Under the pieces are notes generated by a model. The model did not search any database, had not been told where the DNA came from, and was given only the letters and a program-made list of their open reading frames with translations. Made by a program: the position numbers and the translations under genes. DNA of 64,000 nt from an uncultured Bacteroidales bacterium (GTDB taxonomy: Bacteria > Bacteroidota > Bacteroidia > Bacteroidales > UBA932). The DNA lies in contig CALVAG010000009.1 of the NCBI GenBank assembly GCA_944325445.1, positions 1 to 64,000 of the forward strand. Reading direction: 5' to 3'. Shown here in pieces: positions 50,858-61,195 of the stretch; the stretch's first letter is position 1; the number at the start of each line of letters is the position of its first letter.

Positions 50858-51937
50858 ATGAGAGGATTTGCATATCTGTTTTTATTGTCCATAATATTTT
50901 TGACCTCTTGCAAGGGAACAGGAGAGGTGTCGGCCGGGAGCGAAGCGGTGCGCGGCACTTATGAATTCGAGAGGAATTTCGTGGATACGGTTCATCTGAA
51001 ATATACCGATTTCAGTCGTGAAATTCTCAACAACGGAATATTGAATGCAGTAAGGATGGCCAAACTTACCTTCAAGACGCAGGGCGATGTCGCAAAGGTC
51101 TTTGTGCAGAACGGGGATTATGTTAAAAAGGGCGATACTCTGGCGGTTCTCGATACGCGCGCTCTCGAATTGAAATTGAAAAATGCGAGTCAGGATATGC
51201 TCAAGGCCGAAATCGACTACAGGGACAGACTCATAGGATTCGGATACAGCATCGATTCCGATGACATTCCCGAGGAGGTGGAGAAGATTGCCACAATACA
51301 TTCTGGGTACAGTACGGCAAAAAACAATCTGGAGTCTGCAAGGCTGGAGCTCTCCAATGCCGCGCTTATAGCCCCGTTCGACGGCATAGTGGCCAATATG
51401 GGGCTCAAACCTTATGAGGCCACATCCGAAAATTCGTGCACGGTAATAGACAATACCTCTTTCGATGTTACATTCAACCTCCTGGAGTCGGAACTGGACT
51501 ATGTGAAAAAGGGGGAGAGGATAACCGTCACTCCGTTTATAAGGGAGAGTGAAAATTATTACGGGAGTATAAAGAGCATAAACCCGTTCGTGGATGAGAA
51601 CGGGCAGATAAGCGTTACCGCATCTATAAGGAACAGCGACAGGAAGCTGGTGGAGGGGATGAACGTAAAGGTATTCATAAAGAATATTTCGCATAACAGG
51701 CTTACGGTGCCCAAGAGTGCGGTAGTGATAAGAGACGGGCTGGATGTAATCTTTACGGTCGATACCGTGAATATGAAGGCCAAATGGGTATATGTGGATA
51801 TACTTGAATCGAACAGCACCCATCATGTAATAAAGGGCAATGCAGAGAGAAATTCTGAACTCAACGGCGGCGAGATTGTCATAACGAGCGGCAATCTGAA
51901 TCTGGCAGAGGGTTCCAATGTCGAATTCAAGTTATGA
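50858..51937 (+). CDS. RND efflux periplasmic adaptor (MFP/HlyD), lipoprotein
   Basis: 359 residues. The lipobox FLTSC (about C18) anchors it in the inner membrane. The lipoyl half-motif GDVAKVFVQNGDYVKKGDTLAVLDT, a short helical hairpin (about 105-175), the second lipoyl half AALIAPFDGIVANMGLKPYEA, and the beta-barrel and membrane-proximal domains follow in the usual order. It links the inner-membrane pump to TolC. Stop and start overlap by 4 bp with the first RND gene, implying translational coupling. Confidence 0.94.
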   Translation: MRGFAYLFLLSIIFLTSCKGTGEVSAGSEAVRGTYEFERNFVDTVHLKYTDFSREILNNGILNAVRMAKLTFKTQGDVAKVFVQNGDYVKKGDTLAVLDTRALELKLKNASQDMLKAEIDYRDRLIGFGYSIDSDDIPEEVEKIATIHSGYSTAKNNLESARLELSNAALIAPFDGIVANMGLKPYEATSENSCTVIDNTSFDVTFNLLESELDYVKKGERITVTPFIRESENYYGSIKSINPFVDENGQISVTASIRNSDRKLVEGMNVKVFIKNISHNRLTVPKSAVVIRDGLDVIFTVDTVNMKAKWVYVDILESNSTHHVIKGNAERNSELNGGEIVITSGNLNLAEGSNVEFKL

Positions 51938-54900
51938 TAGGCAAGCTTATAGAAAGACCTATAGCCGTTACGATGGCTATAGTGGCGTTGGTCGTATTGG
52001 GAGTGGTCTCTATAGGGCTGTTGCCCATATCGCTGATGCCGAATGTGGATATACCGCAGATTACAATCCAGTTCAGCTATAAAGGCGCCTCTGCACGCGA
52101 GGTAAACGACGTGGTAATAAAACAGATGCGCCAGCAGCTGATCCAGCTTTCCGATTTGGAGGAGCTGACATGTACAGCCAATAACGGCGGAGGAATAATC
52201 TTCATGCAGTTCGATTATGGAAGCGATACCGATTTGAATTTCATAGAAGTCAATGAAAAAATCGACAGATTGCTTCCCTCCCTTCCCAAGGATATGGAGC
52301 GCCCGAGAATCATTAAGGCAAGCGCTACCGACATACCGGTGTTTTTTATAGATCTGACCATCGACGAGCAATCAGATGAAGCCTTTATAGAGTTGAGCAA
52401 GTTCGCACGCGAGGTTATAGTAAAGAGAATCGAACAGATCCCGCAGGTGGCGATGGTGGATGTGAGCGGTATTCTGGGGTCGCAGTTCGTTATAGAGCCC
52501 GATATGGGCAAGCTTCTCTCCCTCGGGCTTAAGGTGGAGGATCTGGAGCGGGCCATTACGGATAATAATGTCTCGTTGGGAAACCTCTCCATAAAAGACG
52601 GCTATTACCAGTGGAATATAAGGTTCGATTCGCAGATAGACGAAGTCTCCGACATAGAGAATATAAATCTGAAGATCAACGGCCGTATCTATCTTTTCAA
52701 GGATCTTGCGGATGTAAAGGAAGAGCCTGCGGATGTTTCGGGAATGGTGCGTTCGGCAGGGAAAAGGGCTGTGACATTCGCCGTACTGAAGCAGTCCGAT
52801 GCGCGGATGGCGGACCTGCAGGTCGAGATAGACGGGCTTATGGAGAGTTTCCATACGGATTATCCCGATATAGACTTTACGATTACAAGGAACCAGACGG
52901 AGCTGCTCGATTATTCGATAGACAACCTCAAGAGCAACATTATTGTGGGCGCGATATTGGCGATTATCATAATCTTTCTGTTTATGAGAGATTTACGCTC
53001 GCCTGTCCTGATTTGTATTACAATCCCCCTTTCGTTGATAGTTTCGCTTCTGATGTTGTATGTGCTGGGAATAAGCATAAATATCATCTCCCTGTCGGGA
53101 CTTATATTGGGAATGGGTATGATGGTGGATAATTCCATTATCGTTATAGACAATATTACCCAGCGCCGCGAACGCGGAGACTCTTTCAAATATGCAATAG
53201 CAAAGGGTACGTCGGAGGTCTTTGCACCTATGCTCAGTTCGGTGCTTACGACATGTGCCGTATTCGTCCCGCTTATATTTTTGAGCGGTATAGCCGGCGC
53301 CCTCTTTTATGATCAGGCAATGGCGGTAACTACCGCCCTCTTTTCATCTCTTTTTGTAGCGGTGCTCGTGATACCGGTATATTACCGCCTGCTTTATAGA
53401 AAAGAGGAGAATTTGAGCGGTGCGGCGTTGGTAAAGAGCCAGAAGGAGCGGGCTTACCACAGGATATATGAGAAATCGGTGTTCTGGATATTCCGCCACC
53501 CGAAGACTTCGTGGGCCATATTTCTCTCCTTTATTCCGCTGACTTTCATTTTTTACGGTATCCTCGACAAATCCAAACTGCCTCCTCTCACCCATACGGA
53601 GTCCGTTTTGAGCATAGAATGGAATGAGCCTACGAACGTGGTTGCCAGCGATGCCAGAATAATGGACCTTTTGAACAGGTTCGACAGTGAAATACTGGAA
53701 TACAGCGTTCTGGTAGGTACACAGGATTTTATGCTCTCGCATACTCCGAATCAGGAGATTTCGCAGGTTTCCGTCTATATGAAAGCTGAATCCATGGAAA
53801 AACTGACGGAACTGGAAGGCAAGATCGCAGAGTATCTCGATAAAAAATATGCCGGGGTCTCCTATGATTTCAAGCAGGCCGCCAATATCTTCAATCTTAT
53901 CTTTTCAGACAATGAACCGACTTTGGTGGCCATGATAAGGGGCCGGGAAGGAAACGTCCCGCAGCCTGACGAACTCAATGCCTTTTTGGAAAAAATAGGG
54001 AAGAGGCTGCCGGAAATATATCTGGAACCGGTATTGTGGCAGGAGGAGATCCTCTATGTGGTGGACAAGGAGAAAATGGCGCTGTACGGTGTGGACTACA
54101 ATGCTGTCAATTCGGCATTGAGCAGGGCTACCAAAGAGAACACGCTTCTCTCGGTAAATTCAGGCACATTCTCTATCCCCATAGTGCTCTCGGATGTAAC
54201 GGCACGGGAAAACAGCCTGCTGGCGTTGAAGGTAAGAACGGAAAAGAATACCGGTACCGAGGTCATCCGTGTAGATGTTCCTGTCGGCGAACTCGTGACG
54301 GAAAAGAGAATAAGGGATCTCAAGAATATAACCTCCGGAAAGGACGGAGATTATTATCCGTTGAATATAATGGCCGACGACGGCGATGTCAGGCATATAA
54401 TGGAGGTAATAGACGAGTGCGCAAAAGAGGCTGACTATAATATAGCCTACAGCGGGGCCTATTTCAGCAACAGGGAGATGATAAAGGAGCTGACTGCCGT
54501 CCTTGTGATTTCTGTTCTGCTGCTTTTCTTTATACTGGCCGCCCAGTTCGAATCGCTTATGCAGCCGGTCGTAATCATGTCTGAAATTGTGGTAGACCTT
54601 TTCGGCGCTCTCTTTTTCCTGTGGATATTCGGCTCCGGCATAAATATCATGTCCCTCATAGGTATAGTTGTCATGTGCGGTATAATCATCAACGACTCTA
54701 TTCTCAAGGTAGATACCATAAACAAATTGCGGGCGGAAGGGTACGGCCTGCTGAGAGCGGTCATTGTGGCCGGATCAAGGAGGCTGAAACCGATTCTCAT
54801 GACAAGTCTTACCACGATATTGGCGATTGCCCCGTTCCTTGTAAGGGGAGATATGGGCTCGGACCTGCAATATCCGCTCTCTGTCGCGCTTATCGGCGGA

Positions 54901-54975
54901 ATGATACTCGGAACATTTGTGAGCATTCTCTTCATTCCTATTTTTTACTACGAACTTTATAGAAAGAGGCAATAG
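51934..54975 (+). CDS. RND-type efflux permease 1
   Basis: 1013 residues, full length for the AcrB/HAE1 class. Twelve membrane helices and two large periplasmic loops are seen. TM1 is IERPIAVTMAIVALVVLGVVS. TM4 has GMGMMVDNSIIVIDN, keeping the first proton-relay Asp with Asn for the second, as in many relatives. The C-terminal half has the matching GIVVMCGIIINDSILKVDTIN. It would pump hydrophobic compounds or drugs using the proton gradient. The second RND gene follows after 2 bp. Confidence 0.94.
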   Translation: MIGKLIERPIAVTMAIVALVVLGVVSIGLLPISLMPNVDIPQITIQFSYKGASAREVNDVVIKQMRQQLIQLSDLEELTCTANNGGGIIFMQFDYGSDTDLNFIEVNEKIDRLLPSLPKDMERPRIIKASATDIPVFFIDLTIDEQSDEAFIELSKFAREVIVKRIEQIPQVAMVDVSGILGSQFVIEPDMGKLLSLGLKVEDLERAITDNNVSLGNLSIKDGYYQWNIRFDSQIDEVSDIENINLKINGRIYLFKDLADVKEEPADVSGMVRSAGKRAVTFAVLKQSDARMADLQVEIDGLMESFHTDYPDIDFTITRNQTELLDYSIDNLKSNIIVGAILAIIIIFLFMRDLRSPVLICITIPLSLIVSLLMLYVLGISINIISLSGLILGMGMMVDNSIIVIDNITQRRERGDSFKYAIAKGTSEVFAPMLSSVLTTCAVFVPLIFLSGIAGALFYDQAMAVTTALFSSLFVAVLVIPVYYRLLYRKEENLSGAALVKSQKERAYHRIYEKSVFWIFRHPKTSWAIFLSFIPLTFIFYGILDKSKLPPLTHTESVLSIEWNEPTNVVASDARIMDLLNRFDSEILEYSVLVGTQDFMLSHTPNQEISQVSVYMKAESMEKLTELEGKIAEYLDKKYAGVSYDFKQAANIFNLIFSDNEPTLVAMIRGREGNVPQPDELNAFLEKIGKRLPEIYLEPVLWQEEILYVVDKEKMALYGVDYNAVNSALSRATKENTLLSVNSGTFSIPIVLSDVTARENSLLALKVRTEKNTGTEVIRVDVPVGELVTEKRIRDLKNITSGKDGDYYPLNIMADDGDVRHIMEVIDECAKEADYNIAYSGAYFSNREMIKELTAVLVISVLLLFFILAAQFESLMQPVVIMSEIVVDLFGALFFLWIFGSGINIMSLIGIVVMCGIIINDSILKVDTINKLRAEGYGLLRAVIVAGSRRLKPILMTSLTTILAIAPFLVRGDMGSDLQYPLSVALIGGMILGTFVSILFIPIFYYELYRKRQ

Positions 54976-54977
54976 CG

Positions 54978-57900
54978 ATGAAGAAAATCTCTCCATTCTC
55001 TACGATACTCGTATTTGTCGTGCTTATGATTATAGGTGCGGCATTTATTCCCTCTTTGAGTATTCAGTATGAGCCTGCATCCAAATCGGGCAATATTTCG
55101 GTAAGTGCTTCGTGGGGCGGTGCTTCGGCAAAATTGATGGAGATGGAGGTTACCTCCAGGCTGGAGGGGCTGATAAGTTCCATAGACGGCATAGAGAAAT
55201 TGAGTTCGGTGTCCCGGAAGGGGAACTGTGAGATAACCGTGACATTGAAGGACAAGAAGTTTGTGAAATCGGCAAGATTCCAGATACTTTCCCTTATAAG
55301 GCAGGTTTACAAGGATCTCCCGGAGGGTGTTTCATATCCTGTGATTTCCGGTTCAGCATCCGGGGAGAATGTGGAACCTATCATGACTTATACAGTGAAT
55401 GCAGACCTGCCCACGCAACAGATAGAGCATTATGTAGAGGAGAATATAATCAAGGAGATTTCGCTGTTGGAGGGGGTGAATGCCGTGGAGCTTTCCGGTG
55501 CCACTCCTTTTTATTATGAGATATCGTACAATCCGCAATATATGGCCCTGTATAAGGTGAGCGTAGACGAACTGAATTCGGTGATATCCGATGCCGCATC
55601 GCAGTACGACATAGTGGGCAGTATAGAGGGAACGAGTATTCTCCTTACACAGGATATCGAGATAGATGAGGTGATGGATACGCCTGTGAAGATGAGCGGG
55701 GGGCGTATAATCAGGGTTTCGGATATCGCAAAACTCTCTCTGAAGGAGGGTGAGCCGTCGAAATACTTTAGAATCAACGGACTGAATACCATCAATATAA
55801 CAATCTATCCCACTCAGAATGTAAATACGATAAAGACATGCGGGCAGATAAAGGAGGTCATGTCCGTTCTCGAAGCCGGTTTCCCCGAGAATTTTGCAGT
55901 GGTGGTGGCAGAGGATGTTTCCGTAGATTTGAAATTCGAGATTAACAAGATAGTGTTCAGGACGGTGCTTTCGCTGATTATACTTCTGCTTTTTGTCCTT
56001 GTGGTGAGCAGGAGTTTCAGATATCTGGCCATAATCTCAATTTCGCTGGCCGCCAACATCCTTCTTTCGTTTATCTTTTTCGTGCTCTTGGGCGTGGATA
56101 TTCATCTCTACTCGATGGCGGGAATCAATATCGCAATCTGTATTGTAATCGATACCGCGATAATAATGATTGCCCATTACGGCTATTACAGGGATATAAA
56201 AGCCTTTATAGCGATACTCGGAGCGCAGCTTACCACAATAGGGGCGCTTGCGGTCATATTCCTTTTGCCGGAAGAAGACAGGGCCAATCTGGCCGATTTC
56301 GGAGCGGTGATAATCATAAATCTCATTATTTCGCTCTTTGTGGCGGCAACGCTTGTGCCGGCTTTGGTGGAGACCATGCAGATTAAGGAGAGAAAGAGTA
56401 TAGCGACATTCAGAAACAAGCGGTCCGTAATAAGGTTCAATAACCTTTACGGACGCTTTATAATGGGCGCGAAGCGGTATAAATGGGCCACTTTCGTGAT
56501 TCTGATATTGGGATTCGGCCTGCCTGTGAATAAATTGCCGGATAATTTGGAGTATAGGGAAGGGAAGGACAGCACTTTTGTCAATATCTATAACAAGACT
56601 TTAGGGACTGATGTTTTCAGCAATGACATCAAGCCGGTGCTTTACAAAATATTGGGCGGCAGTCTCAGGCTCTTTTCGGAAAAGAATGAAGACGCGAGTT
56701 TTTTCAGACGTCCTGCAAGACCGCAGCTGAATATCGAGGCCTCCCTGCCGGACGGCTGTACCATTGCGCAGATGAACGATATTATGTTGGGAATGGAGAA
56801 TTATCTGTCGCAATATGATGAGATAGATGTATTCAGAACGAGGATCAATGATTATAACGACGGTTCCATCACTGTCTATTTCAAGCCCGAACTTGAAAAC
56901 GGCTATATCCCCGTCATGATAAAGAATGACGTGATAGCCAAGGCAACGGATTTCGGCGGGGCGAACTGGAGCATAACCGGTGTAGACGACAACAGTTTCA
57001 GCAACAGGGTAGGCATGGGGGTTTTCGGAAAGTCTATAAAGCTTACAGGATATAATTACGACATACTTTACGGGTATGCGACTCTTTTGGCCGAACGGTT
57101 GAAAGAGAATGGAAGGGTAGGCAAGGTGAATATTTTCGGAGGGACCGTAGGCTGGAAACTCTCTACTGACGAATATTTCATCGATTACGATATGGCGGAG
57201 CTCGCTTCGTATGGCCTTACCCTTGCCGATGCCTACGATGCCCTTACATCGAGGTTATATATGTCCAATGCGGGCAGTATCTATTCAGATGGCATAAAAA
57301 TGGATTTGAAGCTTGTTTCGGAGGCAAGGGACTATTTCGAGGTGTGGAATCTCAGGAATGAGTATATGACCATGGGGGGCAAGAACGTGAGGTTTTCGGA
57401 TTTGGGGGAAATCAGCAAACGGAGCAGCGGAAATGATATTTATCGCGAAGACCAGCAATATGTGCTTACTGTGAGATATGAGTACGTCGGGAGCAGCCGT
57501 CAGTCAGACAGGTTTTATGAGAGCGAGATAGAGCGTATGAACGAGGAGGTCCTTCCGGTCGGGTATAAGGCTTCGGATGAATGGGGTGGCTGGTTTTTCA
57601 GTTTCGGACGGAATTCCGGACTGTATATAGGTCTGCTGCTGGTAGTTGTGGCCATAATCTATTTTATATGCGCAATGCTTTTCGAATCTCTTGTATATCC
57701 CCTGCTGATAATCGGCCTTATTCCGATATCGTTCATAGGGGTCTTTCTCATCTTTGCGATTACCGGTTTCAGGTTCGACCAGGGCGGCTTTGCTTCTCTG
57801 GTAATGCTTTCGGGTATCTCCGTGAATGCGGGAATCTATCTCATAAATGAATATACCCGTCAGGCCAGATTGAAAAAATATCGCGGATGCAAACTTTATA

Positions 57901-58106
57901 TCAGAGCGTTCAACCATAGAATCATTCCCATCCTTCTTACAGTGCTGTCTACGATATTGGGGCTTATCCCGTTCCTGACCGAAGGCGATAAAGATGTCTT
58001 CTGGTTTGCATTTGCATTGGGCACTATGGGCGGCCTGCTCTTTTCTATTGTGGCTTTGGTCGTGTTTATGCCTGTATGGATGCCGATGCATCAGAGGGGA
58101 AAATAA
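54978..58106 (+). CDS. RND-type efflux permease 2 (divergent)
   Basis: 1042 residues. Twelve-helix RND layout, but it differs strongly from permease 1. TM4 reads AICIVIDTAIIMIAHYGYY, keeping one relay Asp but replacing the usual EN with AHY. The internal loops are longer, and the second half carries GISVNAGIYLINEYTRQAR. The pair of unlike permeases behind one adaptor and one TolC recalls the heterotrimeric MdtBC pump. The product may form mixed trimers with permease 1, or contribute a structural, less active subunit (inference). End of the operon. Confidence 0.92.
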   Translation: MKKISPFSTILVFVVLMIIGAAFIPSLSIQYEPASKSGNISVSASWGGASAKLMEMEVTSRLEGLISSIDGIEKLSSVSRKGNCEITVTLKDKKFVKSARFQILSLIRQVYKDLPEGVSYPVISGSASGENVEPIMTYTVNADLPTQQIEHYVEENIIKEISLLEGVNAVELSGATPFYYEISYNPQYMALYKVSVDELNSVISDAASQYDIVGSIEGTSILLTQDIEIDEVMDTPVKMSGGRIIRVSDIAKLSLKEGEPSKYFRINGLNTINITIYPTQNVNTIKTCGQIKEVMSVLEAGFPENFAVVVAEDVSVDLKFEINKIVFRTVLSLIILLLFVLVVSRSFRYLAIISISLAANILLSFIFFVLLGVDIHLYSMAGINIAICIVIDTAIIMIAHYGYYRDIKAFIAILGAQLTTIGALAVIFLLPEEDRANLADFGAVIIINLIISLFVAATLVPALVETMQIKERKSIATFRNKRSVIRFNNLYGRFIMGAKRYKWATFVILILGFGLPVNKLPDNLEYREGKDSTFVNIYNKTLGTDVFSNDIKPVLYKILGGSLRLFSEKNEDASFFRRPARPQLNIEASLPDGCTIAQMNDIMLGMENYLSQYDEIDVFRTRINDYNDGSITVYFKPELENGYIPVMIKNDVIAKATDFGGANWSITGVDDNSFSNRVGMGVFGKSIKLTGYNYDILYGYATLLAERLKENGRVGKVNIFGGTVGWKLSTDEYFIDYDMAELASYGLTLADAYDALTSRLYMSNAGSIYSDGIKMDLKLVSEARDYFEVWNLRNEYMTMGGKNVRFSDLGEISKRSSGNDIYREDQQYVLTVRYEYVGSSRQSDRFYESEIERMNEEVLPVGYKASDEWGGWFFSFGRNSGLYIGLLLVVVAIIYFICAMLFESLVYPLLIIGLIPISFIGVFLIFAITGFRFDQGGFASLVMLSGISVNAGIYLINEYTRQARLKKYRGCKLYIRAFNHRIIPILLTVLSTILGLIPFLTEGDKDVFWFAFALGTMGGLLFSIVALVVFMPVWMPMHQRGK

Positions 58107-58162
58107 ACTCCATCGCTCCGAATATCAGGAAATATAAAAAGGCGGCCTTGCGACCGCCCTTG

Positions 58163-58361
58163 TTACGTAACTGAATTGCAATACCGCAGAGATGCCGCAG
58201 GTTGCCGTTATAATACCATTTGCCTTTGATTCTTTTCCGGTTGTGTATTATAATGGATAAAATGCAAAGCCATCAAGGTTTGAAGCGAAGGAGTGTACTT
58301 CGTTACATGACTGAGCTGCAATACCGCAGATAATGCAGCAGTTTGCCATTATAATACACAA
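58163..58361. repeat. Direct and inverted repeats in the RND/deacylase gap
   Basis: Two copies of an about 50-bp unit (TGCAATACCGCAGA core, ending TTATAATAC) lie at 58163-58216 and 58302-58357. A perfect 16-bp inverted repeat (TTGTGTATTATAATGG at 58241-58256, CCATTATAATACACAA at 58346-58361) links them. The last unit runs into the 3' end of the deacylase gene. No gene lies in 58107-58348, so this looks like a BIME/MITE-type intergenic repeat. Confidence 0.7.
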
Positions 58362-60037
58362 CCCTTGAGTTCGCATCCATTGTAAACCCCATTCTCAATA
58401 GTATGCTGCCCGTTCACAATCACATGCTCTATGCCTTTGCCCAGCTGATGAGGGTTGCTGTAGTCTGCAGTGTCTATTATGGTGTCTGGGTTGAAGATGA
58501 CGATATCGGCAGCATAGTTTACCGCTATGAGCCCCCTGTCTTTCAGTCCTATCCTTGATGCAGGAAGGGCAGTGCACTTGTAGATTCCAGTTGCAAGGTC
58601 GCATATCTTGTCTTCCCTGATATATTTGCCGAAAAACCTCTGGAATGTTCCGTATGAACGGGGATGCGGTATCTCTGTAGAGAGCGGCCCTTGCGGCGAG
58701 TAAACGCTGCCGTCCGATGCAGGCATTCCCAATTTATGGGCAAGGAACATCCTTACGTTATCTTCGGTCATGGCGAAACCGGCCATCTGTACGCTGAGAT
58801 TTTCACTTATAAGCAGATGCCTTATCATGGGCCATACGTCCATGCCGGAGATTTCGCAGCACTGTGCGATGTTTTTGCCCGAATACGCACTGTTTTCAGG
58901 ATTGTAGCAGGCTGCTATCAGTACATTCTGAGGGCCGCCAAGCCTCTTTACACGGCTCTCCGCGTATGCGCCTATCTTGTCGCTTGTGGCCTTGTTTTTG
59001 AGTCTGGCCATAATGTCTGCATTGGAGCCGTCCCTGAGTTCCAAGGGAATGAAAGTTGTGAGGCCTGTTGAGAATGCTATATACGGGTAGCGGTCGAATG
59101 TGACATCCACTCCGCTGTTGCGTGCATCCTCAATCAGTTTTATCATGTTTGGCCCTTTATGCCAGTTCGGTTCGTTCTGTGCCTTAAGATGCGAAATTTC
59201 CAGCCTTGCACCGGATTTGCGTGCTATCTCCAGAGCCTCCTGTATAGCCTCTTCGACACGGTCGTCCTCGTTTCTCATGTGTATGGCAAAGAGTCCGTTG
59301 TGTTTTGCCACAACCTTGCAGAGCTCTACAATCTCTTCATCGCTGGCATAGGAACCGGGGGCATATTCCAGACCGCAGGAGAGACCGAGGCTTCCCATCT
59401 CCATCTCCTTGTCGAGAATTGCGCACATCTTTGCAATGTCTTCTTTGGTGGCCTTGACGTTCTTGTCTCCCACGACTGCTGAACGCAGTTGCCCTTGTCC
59501 TGTGTAACTCTTGTAGTTGATCCCTATTTTTTTCTCTTTGAGCGCATTGTAAAAACCGTCTATGTCCTGCCAGAAAGGGAATCCGTAGCGGAGTTCGCCT
59601 TTTTTTGTTTCAAAGTATGCATCGGAGTAGGGGAACGGAGAGTCTCCGCAGTTGCCTCCGATATCTGTCGTTACACCCTGATAGATTCTGCTGTCACCGA
59701 GCGGGGCCTGCAAAAGATTGGTATCTGTATGGGTATGTATGTCTATGAATCCCGGAGATACTGCCAATCCCTTTGCATCTATGAGTTTGTCGCAGCTCTT
59801 GCCTATTTTGCCTATTGCTGCAATTTTGCCCTCTTTTATGCCTATATCGCCTTTAATCGGAGCCTTGCCGTCTCCGCAGTAGACAATGCCGTTGGTTATG
59901 ATTGTATCGAACTGCTCCTTTGTGGTACAGCCCGCAACGAAACTGCCTCCGAAAAGCGAGGCTGCGCCGGCCAATGCACCTGCGCTTACCGAGGTCTTGA
60001 GGAATCCTCTTCTTGACATTTTTCTGTCGTTTTCCAT
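58349..60037 (-). CDS. N-acyl-D-amino-acid deacylase, Tat-exported lipoprotein
   Basis: 562 residues. A twin-arginine signal (MSRRGFLKTSVSAG, RR at 9-10) ends in a lipobox VAGC (C37), so it is folded before export and lipid-anchored. The amidohydrolase core has FIDIHTHTD (H101, H103), the family-specific TDIGGNCGDSPFP, SCGLEYAPGSYASDEEI, and later His and Asp ligands in AIHMRNEDD and ISHLKAQNEPNW. It should release D-amino acids from N-acylated forms, such as those from peptidoglycan or peptides. ApbE follows after 21 bp on the same strand upstream, so the two are probably one operon with apbE first. Confidence 0.9.
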   Translation of the reverse strand: MENDRKMSRRGFLKTSVSAGALAGAASLFGGSFVAGCTTKEQFDTIITNGIVYCGDGKAPIKGDIGIKEGKIAAIGKIGKSCDKLIDAKGLAVSPGFIDIHTHTDTNLLQAPLGDSRIYQGVTTDIGGNCGDSPFPYSDAYFETKKGELRYGFPFWQDIDGFYNALKEKKIGINYKSYTGQGQLRSAVVGDKNVKATKEDIAKMCAILDKEMEMGSLGLSCGLEYAPGSYASDEEIVELCKVVAKHNGLFAIHMRNEDDRVEEAIQEALEIARKSGARLEISHLKAQNEPNWHKGPNMIKLIEDARNSGVDVTFDRYPYIAFSTGLTTFIPLELRDGSNADIMARLKNKATSDKIGAYAESRVKRLGGPQNVLIAACYNPENSAYSGKNIAQCCEISGMDVWPMIRHLLISENLSVQMAGFAMTEDNVRMFLAHKLGMPASDGSVYSPQGPLSTEIPHPRSYGTFQRFFGKYIREDKICDLATGIYKCTALPASRIGLKDRGLIAVNYAADIVIFNPDTIIDTADYSNPHQLGKGIEHVIVNGQHTIENGVYNGCELKGCVL

Positions 60038-60058
60038 AATGCGTTTATGTTTTGTTTC

Positions 60059-61096
60059 TTATTGTATTTTAGTTTTTTGCATGAATCCTTCAGTCATGTA
60101 GACTTCCATGTTTTCGTTATCTCCGTAAATCAGCATGGCATCGAGTTCAGGTGAACTTTCCAATATCTTCCTGCTCTTTTCGACCCCTATGACCATAAAG
60201 TAGGTCGCATAGGCGTCTGCAATTGTCGCATTTTCGGCAATAACCGTCGCGGAAAGCAGGTTGTGCTGTACGGGTGCGCCCGTCACCGGGTCTATGGTGT
60301 GGGAATATTTTTTCCCATTTTCGATGTAGAATTTTCTGTAGTTGCCGGATGTCACCACGCCCTTTCCTGAAACCTCGAGAATCGTCTGCAACTGGTTGCC
60401 GGAAATAAAATTGCCGTCTACAGGTTTGTCTATTCCCACTCTCCATGCTCCGCCACCGGCATTTTTCCCCTTGCAGTAAATTTCACCTCCTATCTCTATC
60501 ATATAATCGGCGATGCCTTTCTGTTCGAATTTTTTTGCAAAAAAATCGCAGGAGTAGCCCTGTGCGACTGCATTGAAGTTGAGTTTTGCCCTTTTATCCT
60601 TTTTTACGATACGACAGCCGGTGCTATCTCCGCTCAGGCAAAACATATCCATTCCAGTAAACTGCCTGATGCTGTCTATTTTCTCTTTGGTAACGCTGCC
60701 TTTTTCAGTAAACCCGAATCCCCAAATATCGAAAAGAGGGGCGGAGGCGGCATCCATTGCACCATTGCTCAACCTGTAGAAATCCTTTGAAAATCTGAAT
60801 ACATCCAGAAAAATGGAGTCCAATATGGCAGGTTCGTTCCTGTTTATCCTGGAGATTATGGAACAGGAGTCGTAGCCGGAGACGGATTTGTTTATCTTTT
60901 CGAACCATACGGGCACACCGGCTTCTATTTCTTTCTTTATTATTTCCGCCGAGTCTCCGGCGGCTTTATAGACTATGTGATAGGTCGTGCCCTGAGCGAA
61001 TCCGTCTAATGTGACATACTCTCCGTTTTGTGAACCGCCGCAGCCTGAAAGGATGAAAAAAAGCGGGATAGAAAGTATTATAAAGGCTTTTTTCAT
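60059..61096 (-). CDS. apbE: FAD:protein FMN transferase ApbE, lipoprotein
   Basis: 345 residues. The signal ends at ILSGC (C19), so it is lipidated on the periplasmic side. ApbE motifs: FAQGTTYHIVY, FNAVAQGYSCDFFAKKFEQKG, IEIGGEIYCKG, and the metal-site HTIDPVTGAPV with Asp in ATIADAYATYFMV. It attaches FMN to a Thr of target proteins, in Bacteroidales mainly the Na+-pumping NQR/Rnf complexes, which are not in this window. A TAATTTTG -7 box at 61112-61119 lies upstream. Confidence 0.95.
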   Translation of the reverse strand: MKKAFIILSIPLFFILSGCGGSQNGEYVTLDGFAQGTTYHIVYKAAGDSAEIIKKEIEAGVPVWFEKINKSVSGYDSCSIISRINRNEPAILDSIFLDVFRFSKDFYRLSNGAMDAASAPLFDIWGFGFTEKGSVTKEKIDSIRQFTGMDMFCLSGDSTGCRIVKKDKRAKLNFNAVAQGYSCDFFAKKFEQKGIADYMIEIGGEIYCKGKNAGGGAWRVGIDKPVDGNFISGNQLQTILEVSGKGVVTSGNYRKFYIENGKKYSHTIDPVTGAPVQHNLLSATVIAENATIADAYATYFMVIGVEKSRKILESSPELDAMLIYGDNENMEVYMTEGFMQKTKIQ

Positions 61097-61111
61097 GGCA
61101 TGATTTTAGTA

Positions 61112-61119
61112 CAAAATTA
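61112..61119 (-). promoter_or_regulatory. -7 box of the apbE/deacylase operon
   Basis: Minus-strand TAATTTTG fits TAnnTTTG exactly, 15 bp before the apbE start codon at 61096. Confidence 0.5.
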
Positions 61120-61195
61120 GAAAAAATAGATTAAAATAATTGTTTTAAGCATAAAAAATATGCACATTTGCAGATGTTTTTCAACGAGTGTTCAG

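Noticed and set aside
50882-51826. Minus-strand open frame (314 codons) opposite the RND adaptor
   Set aside because: Shadow of the adaptor gene; its composition has no domain text and it cuts through the coupled efflux operon.
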